Shown: positions 19,439 through 28,880, numbered from the stretch's first letter. The stretch is DNA of 64,000 bases from Shewanella indica (GCF_002836975.1 NZ_NIJK01000003.1:28354-92353), one strand, 5' to 3'. The notes: generated from the sequence alone by a model not told the origin. Numbers and translations: made by a program.

Positions 19439-19768
19439 ATGAAAACAGATCCTAATGTCAGTTTGGTATACAGTACCGACAAAGGCCGTATCAGCCAGTC
19501 CAAGGAAGAACCCGCCATCCCGGCATCCGATGGTATAGTGCGGATCCATAAAGACAGCAAGGGCCGCAAAGGCAAAGGTGTTTCAGTGATCAAAGGGCTG
19601 GGACTGGATGCCAAGGCGCTGAAAGAACTGGCGCAAAAACTCAAGAAGCAATGCGGTTGCGGTGGCACGGTAAAAGCGTTCGACATCGAGATTCAAACCG
19701 ACAATCGAGAGCAACTCCAGGGCCTGCTGGAGAAGCTGGGCTACAAGGTGAAGCTGGCCGGCGGCTGA
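19439..19768 (+). CDS. yciH: SUI1-domain translation factor YciH
   Basis: The 109-residue product has a SUI1/eIF1-like domain over its second half: GKGVSVIKGLGLD, KKQCGCGGTVK and IEIQTDNREQLQ..LLEKLGYKVK. The N-terminus VYSTDKGRI is typical of bacterial YciH. The family acts on the small ribosomal subunit during initiation and can loosen or proofread start selection. It is followed 27 bases later by yqgE and ruvX on the same strand, so the three may form an operon. Confidence 0.93.
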   Translation: MKTDPNVSLVYSTDKGRISQSKEEPAIPASDGIVRIHKDSKGRKGKGVSVIKGLGLDAKALKELAQKLKKQCGCGGTVKAFDIEIQTDNREQLQGLLEKLGYKVKLAGG

Positions 19769-19795
19769 CAGGCAACAAGTACCAGGAGCAGTATG

Positions 19796-20356
19796 ATGGA
19801 CAGTTTGCAAAATCATTTTCTTATCGCCATGCCTTCGCTCGATGATACCTTCTTCGAGCGTTCACTCATCTATGTGTGCGAGCATGACAACAAGGGTGCC
19901 ATGGGACTCATGGTCAACCGCCCCATAGGTATTGAAGTTGACGAGTTGCTGCTGCAGATGGAGTTGGCAGAAGAGGTATCCCTCAAGCCATCAGTAGACA
20001 ACAGTGTACTGGTGGGCGGCCCGGTCAACCCGGAGCGGGGCTTTGTACTGCACAGCAGTCAACCCTATTGGGCCAACAGCACTGCCATCAATGACGAGAT
20101 AATGCTGACCAGTTCACGGGATATTCTGACCTCCCTTGGCACCTCAAAGGCGCCGGAGCATTTTCTGGTGGCACTGGGATACGCGGGTTGGAGCCGCCAC
20201 CAGCTGGAACAGGAGCTGGCAGAAAACAGCTGGCTGACCATTCCCGCCACACCCGAGATACTGTTCAATACTCCCCATGAGCATCGCTGGCTCAAGGCCA
20301 CCCAATCACTGGGATTCGATATCTGGCAAATGTCCAGCCAGATGGGACACGCTTGA
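19796..20356 (+). CDS. yqgE: UPF0301 protein YqgE/AlgH
   Basis: A 186-residue cytoplasmic protein starting [17 protein letters not shown] with [16 protein letters not shown] and [13 protein letters not shown], all conserved in YqgE/AlgH. The biochemical role is not established. Two adjacent ATGs are possible; ATG 19796 is chosen because AGGAG is seven bases before it and homologues begin there. It lies directly upstream of ruvX, as in most Gammaproteobacteria. Confidence 0.93.
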   Translation: MDSLQNHFLIAMPSLDDTFFERSLIYVCEHDNKGAMGLMVNRPIGIEVDELLLQMELAEEVSLKPSVDNSVLVGGPVNPERGFVLHSSQPYWANSTAINDEIMLTSSRDILTSLGTSKAPEHFLVALGYAGWSRHQLEQELAENSWLTIPATPEILFNTPHEHRWLKATQSLGFDIWQMSSQMGHA

Positions 20357-20369
20357 TTACAGAGGCAAA

Positions 20370-20789
20370 ATGACTGCAAAAACCGTACTGGGCTTCGATT
20401 TCGGCACCAAGAGCATAGGCATAGCCATAGGTCAGCAGTTGACCGGCAGTGCCAGCCCACTGACATCCATCAAGGCAGTGGATGGTATTCCCGATTGGCA
20501 GCAGATAGCGGCTTTAATCGAAGAATGGCAGCCGGATCTGGTGGTGGTGGGGCTGCCACTCAATATGGATGGCACGGAGCAGGAGATGACCCAGAGAGCC
20601 CGTAAGTTTGCCAACCGTATTGCCGGGCGTTTCGGTGTCAAGGTGGCCACTCAGGATGAGCGCCTGACCACGGCCGATGCCAAGGCCAGATTATTTGAAC
20701 TCGGTGGCTTCAAGGCGCTGACCAAGGGCCAGATCGATGCCGTATCTGCTGTGCTGATCATCGAAAGCTATTTCGAGAACCAGTACTGA
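20370..20789 (+). CDS. ruvX: Putative Holliday junction resolvase / pre-16S rRNA nuclease YqgF
   Basis: The 139-residue product has the RNase H-like fold signature: [10 protein letters not shown] with the first catalytic Asp, [10 protein letters not shown], the Glu in TQDERLTT, and the final Asp in [10 protein letters not shown]. YqgF/RuvX is essential in E. coli and matures the 5' end of 16S rRNA; it was first proposed as a resolvase. The start ATG 20370 with GAGG before it fits the family length of 138; the longer frame starting inside yqgE is not used. It is 13 bases downstream of yqgE. Confidence 0.94.
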   Translation: MTAKTVLGFDFGTKSIGIAIGQQLTGSASPLTSIKAVDGIPDWQQIAALIEEWQPDLVVVGLPLNMDGTEQEMTQRARKFANRIAGRFGVKVATQDERLTTADAKARLFELGGFKALTKGQIDAVSAVLIIESYFENQY

Positions 20790-20905
20790 AATCTCAGGCG
20801 GCTTAAAGACTCCCGGAGAATTTAAGCCGCAGCTGGCCCAATCTTATTTCTGCTTCCCCAGGAATGAGTCTCATCTGTCCGGCCCCAGACCCTGCCCCAA
20901 AGCTA

Positions 20906-22036
20906 TCAGGACCTTTTGCCGGCCAACTGTCTGAGCCCCTGCAACAAAGCCTCCATATCCTCACCATCGGTATAGATATGCGGCGAAAAGCGAAAACCGA
21001 ACCTTGGGCGCAAGTCCGTCTTGATCCCCACTCGATTGAACACTTGCTGCGCCGCCTGCCTATCGGCGAAATCGACTACCACAGTGCCACTGCGCTCACC
21101 GATGATATTGGGCGTCACCACCTTAAGTTCATGACTCAAGGCACAATCCAGGATCCCCTGCCCCAGGCGCTGATTGTGTTGATAGATTTGACTATCGCCG
21201 AAAGCGCGCAGCTGCTGCAGTGACGCCGCCGCCAGCATGTAAGGCAATACGGAAGGCGTACCACCCCAAAACCTTTTTGCTCCCTTGGCATAGCGAAAAT
21301 CATGGATATCAAACTCAAACGGCGCCTCATGGGAGAACCATCCCAGATCCACAGGCTCCAGCGTCTGGGCCAACCTATCGCTGAGCCATAAAAAGGCAGC
21401 CCCCGGGCCAGCGCAACACCATTTAACGCAGGAACCCAAGACAGCATCAGCCTGCCACTGCCCCAAATCTATCGGTATGACTCCAAGAGACTGGGCAATA
21501 TCCACCACAGTCATTACTCCTAAGCTTCGGGCCAGAGCGCAAATTTCACTCACTGACTGTAACTGACCGGTTTCAGAAATGGCATGGGTGATAAAGGCCA
21601 GCGCCACATCCTCTCCCAAGGCCTGTTGCCACTGACTCAAAGACACCAGCCCGGCTTGCGGCTCAAGTAGCTGCAGGCGGTAGCCCTTCTTCTCGGCCTG
21701 TTGCAGTACAAACCCCATGGAGGGGAAATCCAGTTCGGTGGCCAAGATCCGCTGACCGGGCTTGGCATTCGGCAGGGCGCCGACTAGCTTGGATAAAGCC
21801 GAAGAGAGATTCAGCTGCGGGCAAAAGCCACTGGCGGGAACTCGGGTCAAAGCCGCAAGTTGCTGCAAAAACTGCTCAACCCCCTCGAGCCACACAGGCC
21901 AGGCGTCACCGCCTTGATGCTTCCAGGCGCCGAGAAACTCGCCGGCCGCAGCTTCGCAATCTTTTGGCATGGCGCCCACAGAATGGGACAAAAAATAGTG
22001 CCCTTCGGGCAGATGAAAACGCGATTTCAACGACAT
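20906..22036 (-). CDS. Class V aminotransferase fold enzyme, kynureninase-like
   Basis: A 376-residue PLP enzyme. The PLP-binding Lys is in GSCVKWCCAGPGAAFLW, which resembles the kynureninase pattern K-x-x-x-x-GPG, with the Asp of MTVVDIAQSLG upstream and RFWGGTPSVLPY downstream. Kynureninase cleaves kynurenine to anthranilate and alanine. ATG 22036 (MSLKSRFHLPEG) has GAGGAG before it; the longer frame overlaps the preceding gene. It lies 10 bases after a tryptophan 2,3-dioxygenase-like gene, which supports a kynurenine-type role. No formamidase gene is nearby. A related desulfurase-type reaction cannot be excluded. Confidence 0.75.
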   Translation of the reverse strand: MSLKSRFHLPEGHYFLSHSVGAMPKDCEAAAGEFLGAWKHQGGDAWPVWLEGVEQFLQQLAALTRVPASGFCPQLNLSSALSKLVGALPNAKPGQRILATELDFPSMGFVLQQAEKKGYRLQLLEPQAGLVSLSQWQQALGEDVALAFITHAISETGQLQSVSEICALARSLGVMTVVDIAQSLGVIPIDLGQWQADAVLGSCVKWCCAGPGAAFLWLSDRLAQTLEPVDLGWFSHEAPFEFDIHDFRYAKGAKRFWGGTPSVLPYMLAAASLQQLRAFGDSQIYQHNQRLGQGILDCALSHELKVVTPNIIGERSGTVVVDFADRQAAQQVFNRVGIKTDLRPRFGFRFSPHIYTDGEDMEALLQGLRQLAGKRS

Positions 22037-22046
22037 TCCAGGCTCC

Positions 22047-22781
22047 TCAGTCGGCAATCGAGTCGCGTTTGACACCGTAAACACCGCCCCAGATATCTGT
22101 CATCTGACCACGAATTTGCCATAGTTTAGGGAAAAACTGCATCTTCATACCTGAGTTGAGGATTTCGGTGCTGCGCCCCTTCAGCGACATGCTGTCTATG
22201 CCTATGCTTCTGTGAATGAGTTTGATGTGGTGGTAACGGAAGTGCTGAAACAGCTGGTCGTACTCTATCATGGCCTCGGCCACCATATAGCTTTCATCAT
22301 GATGGTATTCACTGTTGTATATCTGCTCGACCGTCAGCCCCTTTTGCTCAAGATAGACTCGCTCAAAGGTGAGCCACAGCGGCTTATAAAGCTGCAACAG
22401 GGTTCTGAATCCCGGTGATTCCTGACCGCTGCCGTTGCCCAGCTGCAGCCGAATTGCCTGATAATCCTTGATGGACATGGTATCAAGAATACTCAGTTGC
22501 TCGATAAGAAACCCCATCGCCTTATGTACCCGGGCAAACAGGGTCAACACCTTAAAGGTCTCCCCTGCGGCCATACGCTCATCAATCTCCAGCAGGGTGT
22601 AACAGATGAGCTTCATCCACAACTCCTCCGACTGATGCACTATTTGAAACTGCAGCTCATCGGCGTTACACAGCTGCTCATAGGGCTTCTGACAGCTGAG
22701 CAATTTGGGAGTATTGAGGTACTTTTCATAATCCAGTCGACCCTCTCCGGCCATGCTGGCATATATCTGCTCGCGATCCAT
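22047..22781 (-). CDS. Divergent tryptophan 2,3-dioxygenase-family heme protein
   Basis: At 244 residues it is shorter than standard tryptophan dioxygenases (about 280). Conserved parts are LDYEKYLNTPKLLSCQKP, His49 in QIVHQSEELWMK, the substrate-binding Arg region IRLQLGNGSGQES..FR and the heme-ligand region RYHHIKLIHRSIG. The GTGGS-S loop that normally follows and contacts tryptophan is replaced by DSMSLKGRSTEI. The enzyme may therefore open a different indole, or act differently. It is the first gene of a pair with a kynureninase-like gene. Confidence 0.8.
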   Translation of the reverse strand: MDREQIYASMAGEGRLDYEKYLNTPKLLSCQKPYEQLCNADELQFQIVHQSEELWMKLICYTLLEIDERMAAGETFKVLTLFARVHKAMGFLIEQLSILDTMSIKDYQAIRLQLGNGSGQESPGFRTLLQLYKPLWLTFERVYLEQKGLTVEQIYNSEYHHDESYMVAEAMIEYDQLFQHFRYHHIKLIHRSIGIDSMSLKGRSTEILNSGMKMQFFPKLWQIRGQMTDIWGGVYGVKRDSIAD

Positions 22782-22953
22782 GATGCCTTATCCTTATTCT
22801 TCTATTGTTAACCATAAATTAACATTCAACTTGCCAAGCTAAGGCATAGCGTGGCAGGCAACAAGGGCAGCGAAGCGATCCGCAAAGAAAGGTAGTGTCA
22901 AATATTGTTGGCAGGGCTGCCGGATTGCAGCCCTGAATAGGGGGAAAGAGCGC

Positions 22954-23967
22954 TTACAGATAGGGACGAACCAGCTCAGCCATCATTTCTATATGGCGCG
23001 GTCTGTCATTGAGCGCCGCTATATAGCGGAATGACTTACCACCGGCCTGCTCGAAGAACTCACGGTTCTGCCCGGCAATCTCCTCCAGAGTTTCCAGGCA
23101 ATCAGCGCTGAATGCCGGACAGGCAACGGCTACATCTGTGATCCCCTGCTTTGGCAGAGCCATCATGGTTTCATCCGTGTAAGGGCCCAGCCATTTGGCC
23201 TTGCCGAAACGGGACTGGAAGCTGCTGATCACATCATCCTCTGCCAGCCCAAGACGCTCGGCCAACAATCTTGAGGTCTTGATACAGAAGCAGTAGTAAG
23301 GGTCGCCCAGCTTGAGATTCCGCTCCGGCATACCATGGTACGACAGCACCAATTTCTGCGGTTTGCCGTGTTGGGCAAAGTCTGCTTCGATGGACTCGGC
23401 CAGCGCCTCGATAAACAGCGGATTATCGTGGTAGGTATGGATAAAATGCAGCGACGGCAGGTAACGCCATTGAGTCAACTCTTTGGCTATGGCATCAAAC
23501 GCAGAGCCCGTGGTAGGGCCGGCATATTGAGGATAGAGCGGCAGTACAACCAGTTTATCAACCCCTTGGTTGTGCAGGCGTTTGAGCACATCGCCCACCG
23601 CCGGGTTGCCGTAACGCATCGCCAAGGCAACTTCGGCTTCAACACCTTCGGCCTTGAGCTTTTCTGCCAAGGCCCGGGTCTGGCGCTCACTGATATCCAT
23701 CAGTGGTGAGCCCTTATCAGTCCACACCTCACGGTAAAGGGCCGCCGATTTGGCTGGCCTGACCCTGAGAATAATGCCGTGGAGAATAAGCTTCCACAGC
23801 GCCTTGGGGATCTCCACCACCCTGGGATCGGAGAGAAATTCGGCCAGATAACGCCGCACCGCCGCGGGTGTCGGTGCGTCCGGCGTCCCCAGATTCAACA
23901 GCAATATCCCGGTTTTACCACGCCCGGCGTGGCCCTTGTCTTTATCAAGACCGATAAACTTAGCCAA
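22954..23967 (-). CDS. hemH: Ferrochelatase
   Basis: The 337-residue enzyme inserts Fe2+ into protoporphyrin IX, the last step of heme synthesis, at the membrane surface. Signatures are GILLLNLGTPDAP, VLPLYPQYAGPTTGS and SYHGMPERNLKLGDPYYC with the metal-binding His; a later Glu lies in CLETLEEI. The start is set at TTG 23967 because the unusually strong GAGGTGAT ribosome site overlaps the in-frame GTG at 23973. A hairpin (about 22912-22939) follows the gene but has no U tract. Heme made here is also the cofactor of the adjacent dioxygenase. Confidence 0.93.
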   Translation of the reverse strand: MAKFIGLDKDKGHAGRGKTGILLLNLGTPDAPTPAAVRRYLAEFLSDPRVVEIPKALWKLILHGIILRVRPAKSAALYREVWTDKGSPLMDISERQTRALAEKLKAEGVEAEVALAMRYGNPAVGDVLKRLHNQGVDKLVVLPLYPQYAGPTTGSAFDAIAKELTQWRYLPSLHFIHTYHDNPLFIEALAESIEADFAQHGKPQKLVLSYHGMPERNLKLGDPYYCFCIKTSRLLAERLGLAEDDVISSFQSRFGKAKWLGPYTDETMMALPKQGITDVAVACPAFSADCLETLEEIAGQNREFFEQAGGKSFRYIAALNDRPRHIEMMAELVRPYL

Positions 23968-24001
23968 AATCACCTCAGATAGAAAACGAATAAGTCAGAT
24001 A

Positions 24002-24583
24002 TTAAAGCACAGATTCAATCGCTTTGATCAATTCATCACTATCGGGTTTGACTCTGGAGTTAAAGCTCTGCACCTGTTTACCGTCGCCACTGACCAGGTA
24101 CTTATAGAAGTTCCACTTGGGCGCGCCGGCCTGCTGCCCCAGATAGGCAAATACCGGGTTCACATCACTGCCGCGAACCGCAGAGGTGGCCACCATAGTA
24201 AAGGTCACTCCATAGTTGATGTAGCACACCTTGGCGGTATCTTTCTCTTGGTTTTCTTCCTGGAAGAAGTCATCGGATGGGAAACCTATCACCACCAGCC
24301 CGCGCTCGCGGTAGTCCTTATGCAGGGCTTCAAGCGCCTTGAATTGAGGCGTAAAACCACAATTGCTGGCGGTATTGACCAGAAGCACAGGTTTACCTTG
24401 GGTGAGTTCACATAGGTCGACAGACTCCTGGGAATGGAGCTTTCTCAACTTGATATTGAGGTAATCGGGGCACTGACCGGCAAAAACCGCCGTGGGCGCT
24501 AAAGCCAATGCTGTAAAAGCCAGCCTCTTCAATGCAGGCCCGGTTAAATTCAATCTTGCCAGGGGCTTGAACACCTTCACCAT
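24002..24583 (-). CDS. Exported glutathione peroxidase
   Basis: The 193-residue protein of the GPx family reduces peroxides with thiols. The active Cys is in NTASNCGFTPQF, followed by GFPSDDFFQEE (usual FPCNQF region, here without that Cys) and KWNFYKYLV. An N-terminal hydrophobic helix ending AVFAGQC (about residue 36) reads as a long signal peptide, placing it in the periplasm. GGAGG precedes ATG 24583. Loss of the second Cys in the FPS region suggests a different resolving residue; Cys at YC in TAKVCYINYG may serve. Confidence 0.88.
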   Translation of the reverse strand: MVKVFKPLARLNLTGPALKRLAFTALALAPTAVFAGQCPDYLNIKLRKLHSQESVDLCELTQGKPVLLVNTASNCGFTPQFKALEALHKDYRERGLVVIGFPSDDFFQEENQEKDTAKVCYINYGVTFTMVATSAVRGSDVNPVFAYLGQQAGAPKWNFYKYLVSGDGKQVQSFNSRVKPDSDELIKAIESVL

Positions 24584-24622
24584 AACACCTCCATTTGTTT
24601 TTATTCTTACCAGCTTCAGCCG

Positions 24623-25732
24623 TTAAAAGTAGAAGCCAACATTGATATTCAGCCTTGAATGCCAACTGCTGTCGCCTTCGGCAATACCTATGCCGGGGCC
24701 GTTGACAAACCACATGTTTTTACCGGCGATCCAGTCCACGTAGGAGTAGAACTTACCGGCGCTGATGGCGCAACCTGTGACATTCTGCACCGAATCATCC
24801 AACCCGGTACCCGAGGCAAATACCTGGCTGTAGTCGTTATAACAGTTGAGCTGAGTGATAGGGCCCCAATCAACATCTATGGTGCGCGAAAGGTTAAATG
24901 TGAGCACATCGGCCTCGGCCGCTATCTCAAACGGGTAGGCAAAGGCCGACAGCGCCAAACGCTCGCCGGGCATGTCATAGTCATAATGCAGATACTGCAC
25001 CTGAGTCTGCCAGGCGTGCCAATCCATTTGCCAATGGGCTGCTACTGCCAAGCCATCTGTGTCTTCACCGGCAACGGCGCCGGCCATTGGCTTGTAGTCC
25101 AAACGGCTATATTGCACAGAAGCGCCCAGTTTATGGGCAAACTCACCGGACTTCAGGCTGCGCTCGACTCTGGCGTTAAACTGCCCTGCCTCTTCATAGG
25201 GGGCGTTTTCTGTGGTGGCGACATCGAAGGAATAGCGCTTGAAGCGGCTACCGTCGCCATATTCATCATTGGCAAACAAGGCGAGATCGTAGCGCCAGCC
25301 GTCCTTGTTGTACTGCCAGTGAATACCGGCATCATAGTCGTCTTCAAAGCCGAGATAATAAGTCGCGCCGAACCAGAATGAATGAGCCGCATAGGGCAGC
25401 AAACCGAAAGGCACCTGGGTGACCCCGAGGCGAATGTCCGAGTTTTCTGAAAAGCGATAGCCAAAGAAGGCATGCTGGATCACATCCTGATCCTGATACC
25501 AGCGGTACTGAGCCGACGCGAACAGTTCTCCGTTATCGTATTTGACATCGGCGCGAAACAGCTCGAACTCCAACTTGGCATCGTCATCATAGTCTTTCCA
25601 GCCATAGTTGACTCGTACCGCCCCGCCGATATCCAGCTCGTCGGAAACCGGCACGGCCGTGGCCGGCAGAGTGAAACAACCGGCCAGAGCCAGACCCAAA
25701 GCTGAAAATAAAGTGGTTTGCTGCAATTGCAT
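24623..25732 (-). CDS. Outer membrane porin-like beta-barrel protein
   Basis: A 369-residue precursor. The signal peptide (MQLQQTTLFSALGLALAGC..LPATAVP) is followed by alternating aromatic/polar strands typical of a porin, ending in the terminal Phe signature VGFYF needed for barrel assembly. The sequence resembles phosphate- or carbohydrate-selective porins, but the substrate cannot be assigned. ATG 25732 has GGAAGGGG before it. It shares its strand and a 39-base gap with the glutathione peroxidase gene. Confidence 0.8.
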   Translation of the reverse strand: MQLQQTTLFSALGLALAGCFTLPATAVPVSDELDIGGAVRVNYGWKDYDDDAKLEFELFRADVKYDNGELFASAQYRWYQDQDVIQHAFFGYRFSENSDIRLGVTQVPFGLLPYAAHSFWFGATYYLGFEDDYDAGIHWQYNKDGWRYDLALFANDEYGDGSRFKRYSFDVATTENAPYEEAGQFNARVERSLKSGEFAHKLGASVQYSRLDYKPMAGAVAGEDTDGLAVAAHWQMDWHAWQTQVQYLHYDYDMPGERLALSAFAYPFEIAAEADVLTFNLSRTIDVDWGPITQLNCYNDYSQVFASGTGLDDSVQNVTGCAISAGKFYSYVDWIAGKNMWFVNGPGIGIAEGDSSWHSRLNINVGFYF

Positions 25733-25814
25733 TCCCCTTCCATCCTTTTCACAAAACAGGCGCAACACAATAACAAAAAGATAGCTCTTTTTCGAACAAT
25801 CCACTCAATACAAA

Positions 25815-25842
25815 CAAAAAAGGCGTCATTCCGACGCCTTTT
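25815..25842 (-). terminator. Intrinsic terminator downstream of pilU
   Basis: AAAAGGCGTC pairs with GACGCCTTTT; the minus strand runs into U's. Confidence 0.8.
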
Positions 25843-25856
25843 GCAGTGCTTTCCCA

Positions 25857-26969
25857 CTAATCCATATCCAGGGTAACTCCCTCCATGAAACCTGAGTTGC
25901 CGGTGTCATTGCTGTGGAGTTTAATCATGAGTCGCAGGTCGTTTGGCGAATCAGCATGATGCAGTGCATCGGCGTAGCTGATCTCCCCTTCACAGTAGAG
26001 CTTGAACAGCGCCTGATCGAAGGTTTGCATCCCCTGCTCGTTGGACTTGGCCATGGTCTCCTTAAGCACGTGCAGCTCGTTCTTTTGAATAAGACTGGCC
26101 ACCCTGGGAGTGTTAATCAGCACTTCGATGGCGGCGCGCCGACCGCTGCCGTCCACCTTGGGTACCAGCTGCTGGGCCACAATACCACGCAAGTTAAGCG
26201 ACAGGTCAAACAAGAGCTGTTGGTGCTTACTCTCAGGCACCAGGTGCATGATGCGATCCAGCGCCTGGTTGGCGTTATTGGCGTGCAGGGTTGCCATACA
26301 CAAGTGGCCGGTTTCAGCGAACGACAGGGCAAACTCCATGGTTTCCTGGGTACGGATCTCACCGATAAGGATAACGTCCGGCGCCTGGCGCAATGAGCTC
26401 TTGAGCGCCGCATCAAACGACTCGGTATCTATACCCACTTCCCGCTGGGTGATAATGCTCTTGCCGTGTTGGTGAACAAATTCCACCGGATCTTCGATAG
26501 TAAGTATGTGTCCCCTGGCATTGGCATTACGGTAACCGATAAGTGCCGCCAGTGAGGTGGACTTACCCGTACCTGTTCCCCCTACCATAATCACCAACCC
26601 ACGCTTGCTCATCACCAAGTCTTTGAGGATGGGCGGCAGATACAGCTGCTCCACAGTAGGGATCTTGGTTTCGATGCGCCGCATCACGCAGCCCGCCGAC
26701 TCCCGTTGCCAGAAGGCACTGACCCGGAAACGCCCCAGCTCCTTGGCGCCCACGGCAAAGTTACATTCACGGGTCTCGTGAAACTCTTTTTTCTGCTCCG
26801 GCGTCATCAAAGATTCGACAAACTCCAGCGACTGCGCCGGGGTAAAGGCGTTTTCCGCCAAGGGTCTGAGTTCACCGTCCACCTTGGCACTGGGAGGAAA
26901 GGCGGCGGTAATAAAGAGATCCGAGGCCTTGCGCTCCACCATAGCCTTGAGAAAAGGTCTGACGTCCAT
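25857..26969 (-). CDS. pilU: Type IV pilus retraction ATPase PilU
   Basis: The 370-residue PilT-like ATPase has Walker A GGTGTGKST (about residue 134), Asp box EDPVEFVH, Walker B ILIGEIRTQETM and the His box AETGHLCMATLHANNA. The longer C-terminal tail compared with PilT, and position directly after pilT, identify it as PilU. It works with PilT at the inner membrane base of type IV pili to retract the fibre. AAGGAG is six bases before ATG 26969, nine bases after the pilT stop. Confidence 0.95.
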   Translation of the reverse strand: MDVRPFLKAMVERKASDLFITAAFPPSAKVDGELRPLAENAFTPAQSLEFVESLMTPEQKKEFHETRECNFAVGAKELGRFRVSAFWQRESAGCVMRRIETKIPTVEQLYLPPILKDLVMSKRGLVIMVGGTGTGKSTSLAALIGYRNANARGHILTIEDPVEFVHQHGKSIITQREVGIDTESFDAALKSSLRQAPDVILIGEIRTQETMEFALSFAETGHLCMATLHANNANQALDRIMHLVPESKHQQLLFDLSLNLRGIVAQQLVPKVDGSGRRAAIEVLINTPRVASLIQKNELHVLKETMAKSNEQGMQTFDQALFKLYCEGEISYADALHHADSPNDLRLMIKLHSNDTGNSGFMEGVTLDMD

Positions 26970-26978
26970 GGGGACTCC

Positions 26979-28016
26979 TTAGAAATTCGCTTGTTTGTTG
27001 GAACTCTTGGCCATGGCATCCTCCCGACTGATCAAGCCGCGATTCACCAGGTTCTGCAGGCTCTGCTCCAAGGTTTGCATGCCATGAGCCATACCGGTTT
27101 GGATAGCAGAATACATCTGTGCCACCTTGTCCTCACGGATAAGGTTTCGGATAGCCGGGGTACCCATCATGATCTCATGGGCCGCCACCCGGCCGCCGCC
27201 AACCTTCTTGATTAGGGTCTGGGAGATAACCGCCTGCAACGACTCAGACAACATGGTACGCACCATGTCCTTCTCGCCTGCGGGGAATACGTCAACCACA
27301 CGGTCAATGGTCTTGGCCGCCGAGGTGGTGTGCAAAGTACCGAACACCAAGTGGCCGGTTTCTGCTGCTGTCATCGCCAGGCGTATGGTTTCCAAATCCC
27401 GCATCTCACCGACCAGAATGACATCCGGGTCTTCACGCAGAGCGCTTCTGAGGGCGGCGTTAAAACTGTGGGTATGGCGGTGCACTTCCCGCTGGTTGAT
27501 AAGGCATTGCTTGTTTTGGTGCACAAATTCGATAGGGTCTTCAATGGTGAGAATATGATCGTGGCGGTTCTCATTGACGTAATCTATCATCGCCGCCAGG
27601 GTGGTACTCTTACCCGAACCTGTGGGGCCGGTTACCAGCACCAGGCCGCGAGGATATGAAGCGATTTTCTTGAAGATTTCCGGCGCGCCCAGTTGTTCCA
27701 AAGTCAAAATATCGCTGGGAATAGTACGAAAAACCGCGGCGGCGCCGCGGGACTGATTGAAGGCATTGACACGAAAACGCGCAAGATTGGGAACTTCAAA
27801 GGAAAAGTCGATTTCCAGAAACTCTTCATAATCCTTACGCTGCTTGTCATTCATTATGTCGTAGACAAGTCTGTGAACCCCTTGGTGATCAAGCGCAGGG
27901 ACATTAATCTTTCTGACCTCACCGTCGACGCGTATCATGGGAGGCACACCGGCCGATAAGTGCAGATCCGAAGCGTTATGCTTTACACTAAAGGCCAATA
28001 ATTCAGTGATTTCCAT
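26979..28016 (-). CDS. pilT: Type IV pilus retraction ATPase PilT
   Basis: A 345-residue hexameric ATPase that depolymerises type IV pili for twitching. It has the N-terminal PAS-like domain (MEITELLAFSVKHNASDLHL), Walker A GPTGSGKST, EDPIEFVHQ, Walker B ILVGEMRDLETI, His box AETGHLVFGTLHT and the AIRNLIRE motif near the C-terminus that is needed for retraction. ATG 28016 matches the usual N-terminus; the ribosome site is weak. It is divergent from yggS, only 36 bases apart, and cotranscribed with pilU. Confidence 0.96.
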   Translation of the reverse strand: MEITELLAFSVKHNASDLHLSAGVPPMIRVDGEVRKINVPALDHQGVHRLVYDIMNDKQRKDYEEFLEIDFSFEVPNLARFRVNAFNQSRGAAAVFRTIPSDILTLEQLGAPEIFKKIASYPRGLVLVTGPTGSGKSTTLAAMIDYVNENRHDHILTIEDPIEFVHQNKQCLINQREVHRHTHSFNAALRSALREDPDVILVGEMRDLETIRLAMTAAETGHLVFGTLHTTSAAKTIDRVVDVFPAGEKDMVRTMLSESLQAVISQTLIKKVGGGRVAAHEIMMGTPAIRNLIREDKVAQMYSAIQTGMAHGMQTLEQSLQNLVNRGLISREDAMAKSSNKQANF

Positions 28017-28052
28017 AGTTTGGGATATCCGTTCAACCAAAAAGTTTACATC

Positions 28053-28748
28053 ATGACAACAATAGCAGACAGACTGGCACTAGCCCAGCGCAGGATAGCT
28101 CAAGCGGCGCAAATTTCGTCCCGAAATGCAAGCGAGATCAAGCTGCTGGCTGTCAGCAAGACCAAACCGGTCGCCGACATTGAACAAGCTTATGCCGCCG
28201 GGCAACGTTGCTTTGGCGAAAACTATGTCCAGGAGGGGCAACAGAAAGCCATGGAATTGGCACAGCGCTGTCCCGATATAGAATGGCACTTTATCGGCCC
28301 GCTGCAATCCAATAAATCAAGAATTGTCGCCGAGCACTTCCATTGGATGCACACCCTGGAGCGGGAAAAGATCGCCCGCCGCCTGTCGGAGCAGCGCCCT
28401 GAAGGCATGCAACCACTGGAAGTCTGCATCCAAATCAATGTTTCGGGTGAGAGTTCCAAAGCAGGAATAGCAACACAGAGCGAAATGTTTGAGCTGGCGA
28501 GCCTGGTGGACTCATTACCCAACCTCAAACTCAGGGGACTGATGACAATTCCCAGTGCCGGTGAAGGCCCAAGGCTTGAGGCGGAGCTGTCGCACATGCA
28601 GCAACTGTTTGCCGAACTGAAGCTCAAGTTTCCACAGGTGGATACCCTGTCCATGGGTATGAGTCAGGATCTTGAACTCGCCATCGCCAAGGGCTCTACT
28701 ATGGTCAGAGTCGGCAGCGCTATTTTCGGCGAGCGTAACTACGGCTGA
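28053..28748 (+). CDS. yggS: PLP homeostasis protein YggS (PROSC family)
   Basis: The 231-residue protein binds pyridoxal phosphate without known catalysis and keeps PLP and amino-acid pools balanced. The PLP Lys is in LLAVSKTKPV (about residue 37), with CFGENYVQEG, WHFIGPLQSNK and the phosphate-binding SMGMSQDLE/VRVGSAIFG near the end. Start MTTIADRL at 28053 has only a weak ribosome site; an in-frame ATG 33 bases upstream would run into the pilT promoter. It begins the conserved yggS-proC-yggT-yggU-rdgB-hemW cluster. Confidence 0.95.
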   Translation: MTTIADRLALAQRRIAQAAQISSRNASEIKLLAVSKTKPVADIEQAYAAGQRCFGENYVQEGQQKAMELAQRCPDIEWHFIGPLQSNKSRIVAEHFHWMHTLEREKIARRLSEQRPEGMQPLEVCIQINVSGESSKAGIATQSEMFELASLVDSLPNLKLRGLMTIPSAGEGPRLEAELSHMQQLFAELKLKFPQVDTLSMGMSQDLELAIAKGSTMVRVGSAIFGERNYG

Positions 28749-28880
28749 TAAACCAGCCAATAAGATCTGAGATTGGCCGCTGAGACCTTGTTTTTGATAG
28801 TATTGGCCCAAATACTAATATCTCCCGCACGGTCAAAGCCGATGCGGGATACACTCCAATCACAAGTGACAGGGGACAGC

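Noticed and set aside
20797..20832. Terminator after ruvX
   Set aside because: GGCGGCTTAAA and TTTAAGCCGC arms form a stem, but no T run follows on either strand; left as a hairpin of unknown role.
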